From NCBI GenBank assembly GCA_005792805.1, contig SXQV01000163.1, forward strand, positions 1 to 6,022: a stretch of 6,022 nucleotides of DNA, in the 5' to 3' direction. Made by a program: the position numbers and the translations under genes. The notes beneath the pieces are model-generated. The model did not search any database. It was given only the letters and a program-made list of their open reading frames with translations, and had not been told where the DNA came from. Origin of the DNA: Methylococcaceae bacterium. Its GTDB lineage: Bacteria; Pseudomonadota; Gammaproteobacteria; Methylococcales; Methylococcaceae. Shown in pieces: positions 1-5,680 of this stretch (the first letter of the stretch is position 1; every line of letters starts with the position of its first letter).

Positions 1-1
1 C

Positions 2-895
2 CGCACACTGCTTCTGACATTCTTCTACCGGCAGATGCCGGAGTTGATCGAACGCGGGTACATCTATATCGCCCAACCGCCTTTGTATAAAGTCAAAAAA
101 GGCAAACAGGAACAGTACGTCAAGGACGATAGCGAACTGAATAATTACCTGTTGCAGTTGGCGCTGGAAAAAACCCGCCTGCATACCAATGAAGCCACCC
201 CCCCTATTCAGGGGCCGGGCCTCGAAAAACTTGCGCGCGATTACCTGGCTGTCCGGTCGGTGATTGATCGACTCGGCCATCGCTACGACGAGACGCTCTT
301 GAATGCCTTGACCGAACTCCCGGCAATTGAGCCGGCCAGTCTTGGTGATCGTGCAGTGACGGAAGCCTGGCTGGCTACCCTGGTCGAATGCCTGAATGGC
401 AAGGAGCCGGGTGCGAGCTTTATATTGAAACCTGAATTTGGCGATCAACCAGAGTCTTTCCGCTTGCGAGTCAATAAGCGATTGCATGGCGTCTACAAGC
501 ACTTTGAACTAGGTTCCAGGTTTTTCCAGTCGATTGACTACCGTCGATTGTCCGGATTTTCACAGATGACTGAAGGACTTTTCGGTCCCGAGAGTTATGT
601 CGCGGCCGACGAACGTCGCGAGTGGGTCAGTGACTTCAGGGCGGCATTCGCCTGGATGATGTCTGAAGCCCGGCGGGGTCAGCATATCCAGCGGTATAAA
701 GGTCTTGGCGAGATGAATCCGGACCAACTCTTCGAGACCACGCTGGATTCCAATACCCGTCGACTGCTTCAGGTCAGAATAGAGGACGCCATTGCAGCTG
801 ACGAAATTTTCACCACATTGATGGGCGATCAGGTAGAGCCACGGCGTGAATTCATCGAACGCAATGCACTGGAAGTTTCCAATCTCGACGTGTAG
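2..895 (+). CDS. gyrB: DNA gyrase subunit B, C-terminal part (5' end outside window)
   Basis: GyrB is the ATPase subunit of DNA gyrase, the cytoplasmic A2B2 type II topoisomerase that introduces negative supercoils. The frame is open from base 2, so the gene starts upstream; 297 codons are visible, matching the last ~300 residues of the ~800-residue Gram-negative GyrB. The first visible residues (RTLLLTFFYRQMPELIERG) are the end of the TOPRIM region, followed by YIAQPPLYKVKKGKQEQY. A long, poorly conserved stretch follows (about visible residues 45-220), corresponding to the insertion characteristic of Gram-negative GyrB. The tail carries the hallmark IQRYKGLGEMNPDQL and ends with TTLMGDQVEPRREFIE and NALEVSNLDV. 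The C-terminal signature favours GyrB over the paralogue ParE. gyrB often lies near dnaA-dnaN-recF at the replication origin, so this window may be origin-proximal, but those genes are not visible here. Confidence 0.97.
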   Translation, partial: RTLLLTFFYRQMPELIERGYIYIAQPPLYKVKKGKQEQYVKDDSELNNYLLQLALEKTRLHTNEATPPIQGPGLEKLARDYLAVRSVIDRLGHRYDETLLNALTELPAIEPASLGDRAVTEAWLATLVECLNGKEPGASFILKPEFGDQPESFRLRVNKRLHGVYKHFELGSRFFQSIDYRRLSGFSQMTEGLFGPESYVAADERREWVSDFRAAFAWMMSEARRGQHIQRYKGLGEMNPDQLFETTLDSNTRRLLQVRIEDAIAADEIFTTLMGDQVEPRREFIERNALEVSNLDV

Positions 896-917
896 ATATC
901 AGCCCGCTTGACTTACG

Positions 918-938
918 TCCTCTCTGATCGGGAGAGGA
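918..938 (+). other. small inverted repeat after gyrB, weak terminator candidate
   Basis: A perfect 7-bp inverted repeat (TCCTCTC at 918-924, GAGAGGA at 932-938) with a 7-nt loop starts 22 nt after the gyrB stop. It has no T-run directly behind it, so it is not a canonical intrinsic terminator. It may protect the 3' end of the gyrB mRNA or be a worn palindromic repeat. The rest of the 896-980 gap shows no convincing promoter. Confidence 0.4.
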
Positions 939-980
939 TGTCAGCGTATTCAATCGCGCTCTTTCCCTTTTTACTTTCGC

Positions 981-1823
981 ATGATTAGCTATAACCCCAA
1001 ATCCTGGTGGGGTCTGATCTTCAAGTTCCACCGGAGCGATACGTTTCGGCGGCTGCTGCCCAATATGTTGACCATCGCGCTGTTTACGCTGGTGGTGGCC
1101 TATCTGAACGCAAGAATTCTCCCGGGCTATTTCCAGACCACCAGTGTCGTCCATTCGCTGCTCGGTTTCATTATTTCCCTTTTGCTGGTATTCCGCACCA
1201 ACACGGCCTATGAGCGTTGGTGGGAAGGCCGCCGTTTCTGGGGGCAATTGGTTAATACCTCGCGTAATTTGGCGCTGAAATTGAACGCCTACCTTCCGGA
1301 TACCCATCCGTCCAGGCTATCACTATCCAAAACCATTGCCGCCTTTCCGTGGACCCTGATCGATCACCTCCGAGACCAGCCCTGGTCTGAGCAAGGTCCT
1401 ATCACACATGGTCCCAATGCGATTTCATCGGTTCTCTTCAACCATATTGAGCGATTGCGCTGCGCAGGCGACCTGAGCAGTGAGCATGTTCGCAACCTTA
1501 ACAACGACCTGACCGCCTTGGCGGATATCTGTGGCGGCTGCGAACGCATCAAGAAAACTCCGATCCCCTATTCATACAATCTGTTCATCAAGAAATTCAT
1601 CTTCGCCTACATCGTGGCGATGCCGTTTCTATTCGTACCCGCGTTTGGTTACTGGACAGCACTGTTCTCCACTTTTATGTTCTACGTACTCGGCAGCCTC
1701 GAAATACTGGCTGAAGAAGTTGAAAATCCGTTCGGCACCGATTCCAATGACCTGCCGATGGAAGATATTGCCCAAACCATTGAACGTAACCTCCGCGAAA
1801 TTCTCCTGCGGCCCCAAAGCTGA
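981..1823 (+). CDS. bestrophin-family (UPF0187/YneE-like) membrane channel protein
   Basis: This 280-residue protein has the length and layout of bacterial bestrophins, pentameric inner-membrane ion channels related to eukaryotic Ca2+-activated chloride channels. Visible features: an N-terminal SWWGLIFKFHRSDTFRR; a hydrophobic segment at about 28-45; a second at about 55-72 running into the family signature RTNTAYERWWEGRRFWGQL (72-90); a variable helical middle; RIKKTPIPYSY (189-199); two more hydrophobic segments at about 203-245; and the closing signature EILAEEVENPFGTDSNDLP (241-259). The start at 981 gives the usual family N-terminus, but the preceding 20 nt are almost all pyrimidine with no Shine-Dalgarno. 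Ion selectivity cannot be read from sequence: some bacterial members conduct cations (a Klebsiella homologue conducts Na+) and others anions. It is separated from both neighbours by gaps with hairpins and is probably not part of the downstream cofactor operon. No physiological substrate is assigned. Confidence 0.92.
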   Translation: MISYNPKSWWGLIFKFHRSDTFRRLLPNMLTIALFTLVVAYLNARILPGYFQTTSVVHSLLGFIISLLLVFRTNTAYERWWEGRRFWGQLVNTSRNLALKLNAYLPDTHPSRLSLSKTIAAFPWTLIDHLRDQPWSEQGPITHGPNAISSVLFNHIERLRCAGDLSSEHVRNLNNDLTALADICGGCERIKKTPIPYSYNLFIKKFIFAYIVAMPFLFVPAFGYWTALFSTFMFYVLGSLEILAEEVENPFGTDSNDLPMEDIAQTIERNLREILLRPQS

Positions 1824-1835
1824 ACCGGCTATCGG

Positions 1836-1851
1836 CTCCCCTTGCGGGGAG
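1836..1851 (+). terminator. GC-rich hairpin after the bestrophin gene, possible terminator
   Basis: A perfect 6-bp stem (CTCCCC at 1836-1841, GGGGAG at 1846-1851) closes a TTGC tetraloop 12 nt after the bestrophin stop. The stem is entirely strong except one pair, but the following bases (GGTGATCCTTCGTTGG) are only mildly T-rich, so termination would be partial at best. It lies directly upstream of the extended -10 box and so marks a likely transcription-unit boundary. Confidence 0.4.
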
Positions 1852-1864
1852 GGTGATCCTTCGT

Positions 1865-1873
1865 TGGTATAAT
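1865..1873 (+). promoter_or_regulatory. extended -10 promoter for the cofactor operon
   Basis: TGGTATAAT is a perfect sigma70 extended -10 element: TATAAT at 1868-1873, with TG one base upstream. Such promoters can work without a good -35. The closest -35-like match is TTGCGG at 1842-1847, but its 20-nt spacing is too long, and it sits in the loop and stem of the preceding hairpin. Transcription would start around 1880, leaving a leader of about 33 nt before the ATG at 1913. That leader has no Shine-Dalgarno. No operator or riboswitch is evident in so short a leader. Confidence 0.65.
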
Positions 1874-1912
1874 CCCGCCACCCTATCGCCGCGCTGATCG
1901 CATTCTCTATCC

Positions 1913-3358
1913 ATGTCAGAACACATTCTGTTTCTCACTGGCAAGCTGGCTGAAAAACAGTTGCGCCGGACGCTGGAGGAGATGGAACCGGACTTCTCCT
2001 GGAAAATCCATCAGCTTGGCATTACCGTCGCCGCCCTGATGACCGCCGATATGATCAGACGACGGCTTAAGGATACGGGTGACGCAAATCGCATCATCGT
2101 CCCAGGCCGCTGTCGAGGCGACCTGGAAGCCCTGTCTGCCGATCTGGGCCTTCCGGTAGAACGCGGCCCCGACGAACTGCACGATCTCCCTGAATTTTTC
2201 GGAAAAACGAAAAAGAAGCCAGACATTTCCCGCTACGAACTGCATATTTTTGCCGAGATTGTCGAAGCCCCCCAGCTTGATATTGATGGCATCCTCCGCC
2301 GAGCGCGGGATTACCGGCGTGACGGTGCTGATGTTATCGATATCGGCTGTTTACCTGCTACGCCTTTCCCACACATGGAAGATGCTGTGGCTGCGCTTAA
2401 GGCCGAAGGATTTCTCGTCAGCGTCGACTCATTGGAAACAGACGACCTGATCAAAGGGGGACGAGCGGGGGCAGATTTCCTGTTGAGCCTTAGCGAAGAG
2501 ACCCTATGGATTGCCGACGAAGTCACGGCCACGCCTATTCTCATCCCCGCCAGACAGGGTGATCTGGATTCGCTGGATCGGGCCATTGCGCTAATGGAAG
2601 AAAAGGGGAGAGAGTTCATTGTCGACCCGATTCTGGATCCCATTCATTTTGGCTTTACCGAGTCCATCATCCGCTATCATGAGGTGCGCCGTCGCCACCC
2701 TGATGCCGAGATGATGATGGGCGTGGGTAATCTCACCGAACTCACCCACTGCGATACCGCAGGCATCAACGCCACCCTGCTCGGAATCTGCTCCGAACTG
2801 CACATCAAACAGATTCTTGCAACTCAAGTCAGCAAACATGCCCGCATGGCCGTCCGCGAGGCGGATTTAGCACGACGCATCATGTTTGCCGCACGCGAAC
2901 TGCACCGTCTGCCTAAACATATCGACGATGGCCTCATGGCGCTCCATGAACGCGCACCGTTTCCGTTATCCCGAGCCGAAATTCAGGAGCTTTACGAAGC
3001 CATCAAGGACCCCAGCTACCGGATTCTTAACAGTCCGGAAGGTCTGCACATTTTCAATCGTAATGGGCTGCATACAGCAGACGATCCATTCCAGCTTTTC
3101 CCAAAACTGGCCGTTGAGACCGATGGCGGCCATGCGTTTTATCTTGGTGTTGAACTCGCACGTGCGCAAATTGCATGGCAACTCGGCAAGCGCTATGTGC
3201 AGGATCAGCCGCTGGAGTGGGGTTGTCAGGTCAAGCTGAGCGAAGATTCGTCTATTAACCCGCATGCCTACAAACCCGCTGGCCCAACCCTGCATCAGCG
3301 CCGCGAAGAAACTTTTGCCAAGGAAGCAGACCAGGCCACTCCCGATAAAAACCAATGA
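1913..3358 (+). CDS. DUF6513 / dihydropteroate synthase-like / DUF4346 protein, probable H4MPT biosynthesis
   Basis: This 481-residue, three-part soluble protein belongs to the dihydropteroate synthase-related family found in archaea and methylotrophs. Residues about 1-110 match the N-terminal DUF6513 type (ILFLTGKLAEKQLRRTLEEM, then IIVPGRCRGDLEAL). Residues about 113-330 form a pterin-binding TIM barrel: GADVIDIG (138-145), FLVSVDSLETDDL (167-179), VDPILDP (237-243) and MMGVGNLTELT (268-278). Residues about 350-440 resemble DUF4346: PSYRILNSPEGLHIFN, then DPFQLFPKL, DGGHAFYLG and LGKRYVQDQPLEWG. The classic folate-enzyme GGESTRPG loop is replaced by GCLPATPF, which argues against ordinary folate synthesis. 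The inferred role is joining a pterin to the ribofuranosylaminobenzene arm of H4MPT, or a related pterin step; this is not proven for this family. It is the first gene of the operon, and its stop overlaps the next start (ATGA). The tail after residue ~455 is polar and variable. Confidence 0.88.
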   Translation: MSEHILFLTGKLAEKQLRRTLEEMEPDFSWKIHQLGITVAALMTADMIRRRLKDTGDANRIIVPGRCRGDLEALSADLGLPVERGPDELHDLPEFFGKTKKKPDISRYELHIFAEIVEAPQLDIDGILRRARDYRRDGADVIDIGCLPATPFPHMEDAVAALKAEGFLVSVDSLETDDLIKGGRAGADFLLSLSEETLWIADEVTATPILIPARQGDLDSLDRAIALMEEKGREFIVDPILDPIHFGFTESIIRYHEVRRRHPDAEMMMGVGNLTELTHCDTAGINATLLGICSELHIKQILATQVSKHARMAVREADLARRIMFAARELHRLPKHIDDGLMALHERAPFPLSRAEIQELYEAIKDPSYRILNSPEGLHIFNRNGLHTADDPFQLFPKLAVETDGGHAFYLGVELARAQIAWQLGKRYVQDQPLEWGCQVKLSEDSSINPHAYKPAGPTLHQRREETFAKEADQATPDKNQ

Positions 3359-3915
3359 TCCGCGAAGTCATTCTCACTAGCCAATCCACCCAAGGTCATG
3401 TGCATATCGCGCCGATGGGTATCCATGTGAATGGCGATGAAAGACTGCTCATGCCATTCCGCCCCTCGACCACGCTGGATAATGTGTTGGCAACGGGACA
3501 GGCGGTGATGAATTACAGCGATGATGTCCGCATTTTTGCGGGATGTCTCACCGGTCGTCGTGACTGGCCGGTATTGGCAACGGAAGTAATTATTGGCCAT
3601 CGCCTGGCAAATGCGTTATCGCATGCGGAGCTCGAAGTGGTGCATTACGAGGACGATCCGGTTCGACCGAAAATTCACTGTCGAGTGGTTCATGAAGCCA
3701 CGCACGCTCCCTATCAGGGCTTTAACCGTGCACAATTTGCCGTGCTGGAGGCGGCTATTCTGATCAGCCGCCTGCACATGCTGCCACCGGAAAAACTCGA
3801 GTCCGAACTCGCCTATCTGCGTATTGGTCTGGACAAGACTGCTGGCCCAAACGAGCGTGAAGCCTGGAATTGGCTGATGGAGAAGGTTGAGGCCTTTCGG
3901 GAGGGGTCTTCGTGA
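3355..3915 (+). CDS. DUF447 family protein, flavin-reductase-like split barrel, unknown step in C1-cofactor synthesis
   Basis: This 186-residue protein is a DUF447 member, a family of archaea and H4MPT-using bacteria predicted to adopt an FMN-binding split-barrel fold like flavin reductases. Family-like segments are HVHIAPMGIHVN (15-26), MPFRPSTTLDNVLATGQAVMNYSDDVRIFA (described here as residues 33-62), a middle strand region EVVHYEDDPVRPKIHCRVV (94-112), and the C-terminal helical part GFNRAQFAVLEAAILISRLHM (122-142) followed by IGLDKTAGPNEREAWNWL (157-174). No signal peptide or membrane segment is present. Its start codon lies inside the previous gene's stop (ATGA), and its own stop overlaps the mfnB start (GTGA), so translation is probably coupled. 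This placement between a pterin enzyme and MfnB argues for a role, perhaps a reduction, in H4MPT or methylofuran synthesis. The reaction is unknown and FMN binding is inferred from the fold only. Confidence 0.85.
   Translation: MIREVILTSQSTQGHVHIAPMGIHVNGDERLLMPFRPSTTLDNVLATGQAVMNYSDDVRIFAGCLTGRRDWPVLATEVIIGHRLANALSHAELEVVHYEDDPVRPKIHCRVVHEATHAPYQGFNRAQFAVLEAAILISRLHMLPPEKLESELAYLRIGLDKTAGPNEREAWNWLMEKVEAFREGSS
3900..3904 (+). promoter_or_regulatory. strong Shine-Dalgarno deciding the GTG start of mfnB
   Basis: GGAGG lies within GGGAGGGG (3899-3906), 7 nt before the GTG at 3912, the ideal spacing. The nearest alternative start, ATG at 3921, would be 16 nt away. This supports the GTG start overlapping the DUF447 stop. 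It is the only clear ribosome binding site in the window. Confidence 0.8.
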
Positions 3916-4598
3916 TACGCATGCTGGCCAGCGTGGCCAACCCGGCAGAGGCACGAATGGCGGCAGATTGCGGTGTTGATATCCTGGACCTCAAGAACCC
4001 GCTGGATGGCGCCTTGGGCGCTTGGCCGGTTGAGCGGGTCAGGGCCATTGTCGATGAACTACAGGGACAAGTACCCCTCAGCGCCACCATTGGCGATTTG
4101 CCGATGCGCGCTGAACTGATCCGCGCAGCCGTCGAGTCCATGGCGGCGACCGGAGTGGATTACGTCAAACTCGGATTTTTCCCGGAAGGGGACTGGCTTG
4201 AGATAGTCACAACACTCAAGCCGATCCTGCAGAGAGTCCGGCTCGTCGCCGTATTGTTTGCAGATCATCCCATTGACCTTGGCTGGATTCCCTTGCTGGC
4301 GGACGCCGGTTTTACGGGGGCCATGCTTGATACGGCGGATAAACAGAAAGGCGCATTGACGGCACTCCGGGATACGGCTTTTCTCTGCCAATTCGTCAAC
4401 GAAGCCCAACAGGCGGAGCTGCTGTGCGGCCTCGCCGGTTCGCTACATACCAGCGATGTCGAGCCCCTACAGATGCTTGGGCCGGACTACCTGGGTTTCC
4501 GTGGGGCTTTATGCGGGGGAATTCGCACGGATACCCTGGACCCTGCCGCCGTCAGCACGCTACTTCAACTCATCCATCTCAAGCACCCAGCCGCTTAA
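3912..4598 (+). CDS. mfnB: (5-formylfuran-3-yl)methyl phosphate synthase (UPF0264/DUF556)
   Basis: MfnB condenses two glyceraldehyde-3-phosphate molecules into 4-(hydroxymethyl)-2-furancarboxaldehyde phosphate, the furan precursor of methanofuran in methanogens and presumably of methylofuran in methylotrophs. The 228 residues form a TIM barrel close to the archaeal length. Recalled alignment with the Methanocaldococcus jannaschii enzyme places its key residues here: Asp26 and Lys28 in DILDLKNPLDGALGA (23-37; the lysine is the Schiff-base residue), Lys86 in VDYVKLGFF (82-90), and Asp140 and Lys144 in GAMLDTADKQKG (136-147). Other family segments are LSATIGD (56-62), GLAGSL (173-178) and LGFRGALCGG (194-203). 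All the catalytic positions I can place are intact, so the protein should be active. The start is GTG, chosen on the strong GGAGG 7 nt upstream. It overlaps the DUF447 gene by 4 bases and is followed after 26 nt by pyrD, with no terminator between. Confidence 0.93.
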   Translation: MIRMLASVANPAEARMAADCGVDILDLKNPLDGALGAWPVERVRAIVDELQGQVPLSATIGDLPMRAELIRAAVESMAATGVDYVKLGFFPEGDWLEIVTTLKPILQRVRLVAVLFADHPIDLGWIPLLADAGFTGAMLDTADKQKGALTALRDTAFLCQFVNEAQQAELLCGLAGSLHTSDVEPLQMLGPDYLGFRGALCGGIRTDTLDPAAVSTLLQLIHLKHPAA

Positions 4599-4624
4599 AA
4601 AGCCCGCTTATCTGAACATAGATC

Positions 4625-5674
4625 ATGCTTTACAACCTCGTTCGCCCGGCACTTTTCCAGCTTGATCCCGAAACCGCACACCACCTGACCTTGCAAGGCC
4701 TCGGGGCGCTCTCTCACCTGGGTTCACTCAATCCACTCCGCCAGTCACCGGCAGGGCGTCCCTGTACCGTGATGGGCCTGAACTTTCCCAACCCCGTTGG
4801 TTTGGCCGCCGGGTTGGACAAGAATGGCGAATGTATCGACGGACTCGCTGCTCTAGGCTTCGGCTTCATCGAAATTGGCACTGTTACTCCACGTCCTCAG
4901 CCCGGCAATCCGAAGCCGCGATTGTTCCGCCTGCCGGAGGCTCAAGCGATCATCAATCGCATGGGATTCAATAACGAGGGCGTCGATCACTTGTTGCAGA
5001 AAGTCAGTCAAGCCCGGTATTCCGGCATCCTGGGCATTAATATAGGCAAAAACAAGGACACCCCGGTCGAGCGTGCGCTTGACGACTATCTCATCGGTCT
5101 GCGTAAGGTTTACTCGGCCGCAAGCTACGTGACCGTCAATATCTCCTCGCCTAATACGCCGGGGCTTCGTAGCCTGCAATCGGGTGAGCATCTCGATCAG
5201 CTGCTCATGGGCCTGATGGCGGAACGAGAAATACTGGCCGCCCAACATCACCGGACTGTCCCGGTGGCCGTCAAGATCGCCCCTGACCTGGAGCCCGCCG
5301 AGATCGACTGCATCGCTGACGCGCTGTTGCGTCATGGCGTTGACGCGGTGATTGCTACCAACACCACCTCGACCCGAGGTGGTGTCGAACATCTAAAGCA
5401 TGGCGATGAATCCGGTGGCTTGAGCGGTCGCCCGGTGCTGGAAGCCTCAACCGCCGTCGTTGGTCAGCTGGCGAAAGCTCTCAATGGCAGACTGCCCATC
5501 ATTGCCTGTGGTGGCATCCTGGCTCTTGATGACGCACAGCGCAAGCTCGATACGGGCGCCTCATTGGTACAAATTTACTCCGGCCTCATTTACCGGGGAC
5601 CCGCGCTGGTGCAAGAACTGGTGCGCGGCCTGGGTGGCTTAAGTCATCACCCTGACCCAAGCCACTCTGGCTAA
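4625..5674 (+). CDS. pyrD: dihydroorotate dehydrogenase (quinone), class 2
   Basis: PyrD oxidises dihydroorotate to orotate, the fourth step of de novo UMP synthesis, passing electrons through FMN to the quinone pool; it is a peripheral inner-membrane protein. The 349-residue length and N-terminal helical extension (LVRPALFQLDPETAHHLTLQ) are typical of class 2, where the extension forms the quinone and membrane site. Visible FMN and active-site segments: PVGLAAGLDKNG (57-68), FIEIGTVTP (81-89), NRMGFNN (111-117), ILGINIGKNKDTP (135-147), VNISSPNTPGLRSLQ (171-185) with the catalytic base Ser175, VAVKIAPDL (214-222), IATNTT (243-248), IIACGGI (292-298) and LVQIYSGLIYRGP (314-326). The start at 4625 gives the expected family N-terminus although no Shine-Dalgarno precedes it. 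It follows mfnB by 26 nt and is probably co-transcribed with the cofactor genes; a biochemical link is not obvious. Confidence 0.97.
   Translation: MLYNLVRPALFQLDPETAHHLTLQGLGALSHLGSLNPLRQSPAGRPCTVMGLNFPNPVGLAAGLDKNGECIDGLAALGFGFIEIGTVTPRPQPGNPKPRLFRLPEAQAIINRMGFNNEGVDHLLQKVSQARYSGILGINIGKNKDTPVERALDDYLIGLRKVYSAASYVTVNISSPNTPGLRSLQSGEHLDQLLMGLMAEREILAAQHHRTVPVAVKIAPDLEPAEIDCIADALLRHGVDAVIATNTTSTRGGVEHLKHGDESGGLSGRPVLEASTAVVGQLAKALNGRLPIIACGGILALDDAQRKLDTGASLVQIYSGLIYRGPALVQELVRGLGGLSHHPDPSHSG
5628..5671 (+). other. long imperfect hairpin across the pyrD end, just before moaC
   Basis: Bases 5628-5640 pair with 5659-5671 in a 13-position stem with one T-T mismatch (5631/5668) and one G-T wobble (5633/5666); its core is GTGGCTT with AAGCCAC. 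After a 2x2 internal loop, an inner stem GTCA/TGAC (5643-5646, 5653-5656) closes a 6-nt loop. It ends inside the last sense codon of pyrD and 9 nt before the moaC ATG. There is no T-run after it, so it is not an intrinsic terminator. It could modulate moaC translation or mRNA decay, or be a coding coincidence. Confidence 0.45.
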
Positions 5675-5680
5675 AACCGA

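Noticed and set aside
2..895. ParE (topoisomerase IV subunit B) instead of GyrB
   Set aside because: The long Gram-negative insertion and the GyrB-type ending (VEPRREFIE, NALEVSNLDV) are absent from ParE.
908..913. TTGACT, a near-perfect -35 box after gyrB
   Set aside because: No acceptable -10 lies 16-18 nt downstream (that stretch is GGAGAGGATG), and the candidate AT-rich bases near 947 are too far away.
852..1307. Antisense open frame of 151 codons overlapping the gyrB end and bestrophin start
   Set aside because: Its translation is low-complexity in family terms with no recognisable motif, and it is antisense to two clearly conserved genes.
3921..4598. ATG at 3921 as the mfnB start
   Set aside because: The GGAGG at 3900-3904 is ideally spaced for the GTG at 3912 and too far (16 nt) for this ATG.
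901..4609. AGCCCGCTT occurs just after the gyrB stop (901-909) and again after the mfnB stop (4601-4609)
   Set aside because: A 9-base match with no extension on either side is within chance expectation for this base composition; not called a repeat.
4853..5392. Antisense open frame of 179 codons inside pyrD
   Set aside because: It lies entirely opposite a highly conserved enzyme gene and shows no domain features; a shadow of pyrD codon composition.
5628..5680. Molybdenum cofactor riboswitch before moaC
   Set aside because: The known Moco element is a larger multi-helix leader; here there is one hairpin inside the pyrD coding end and only 6 nt of intergenic space.
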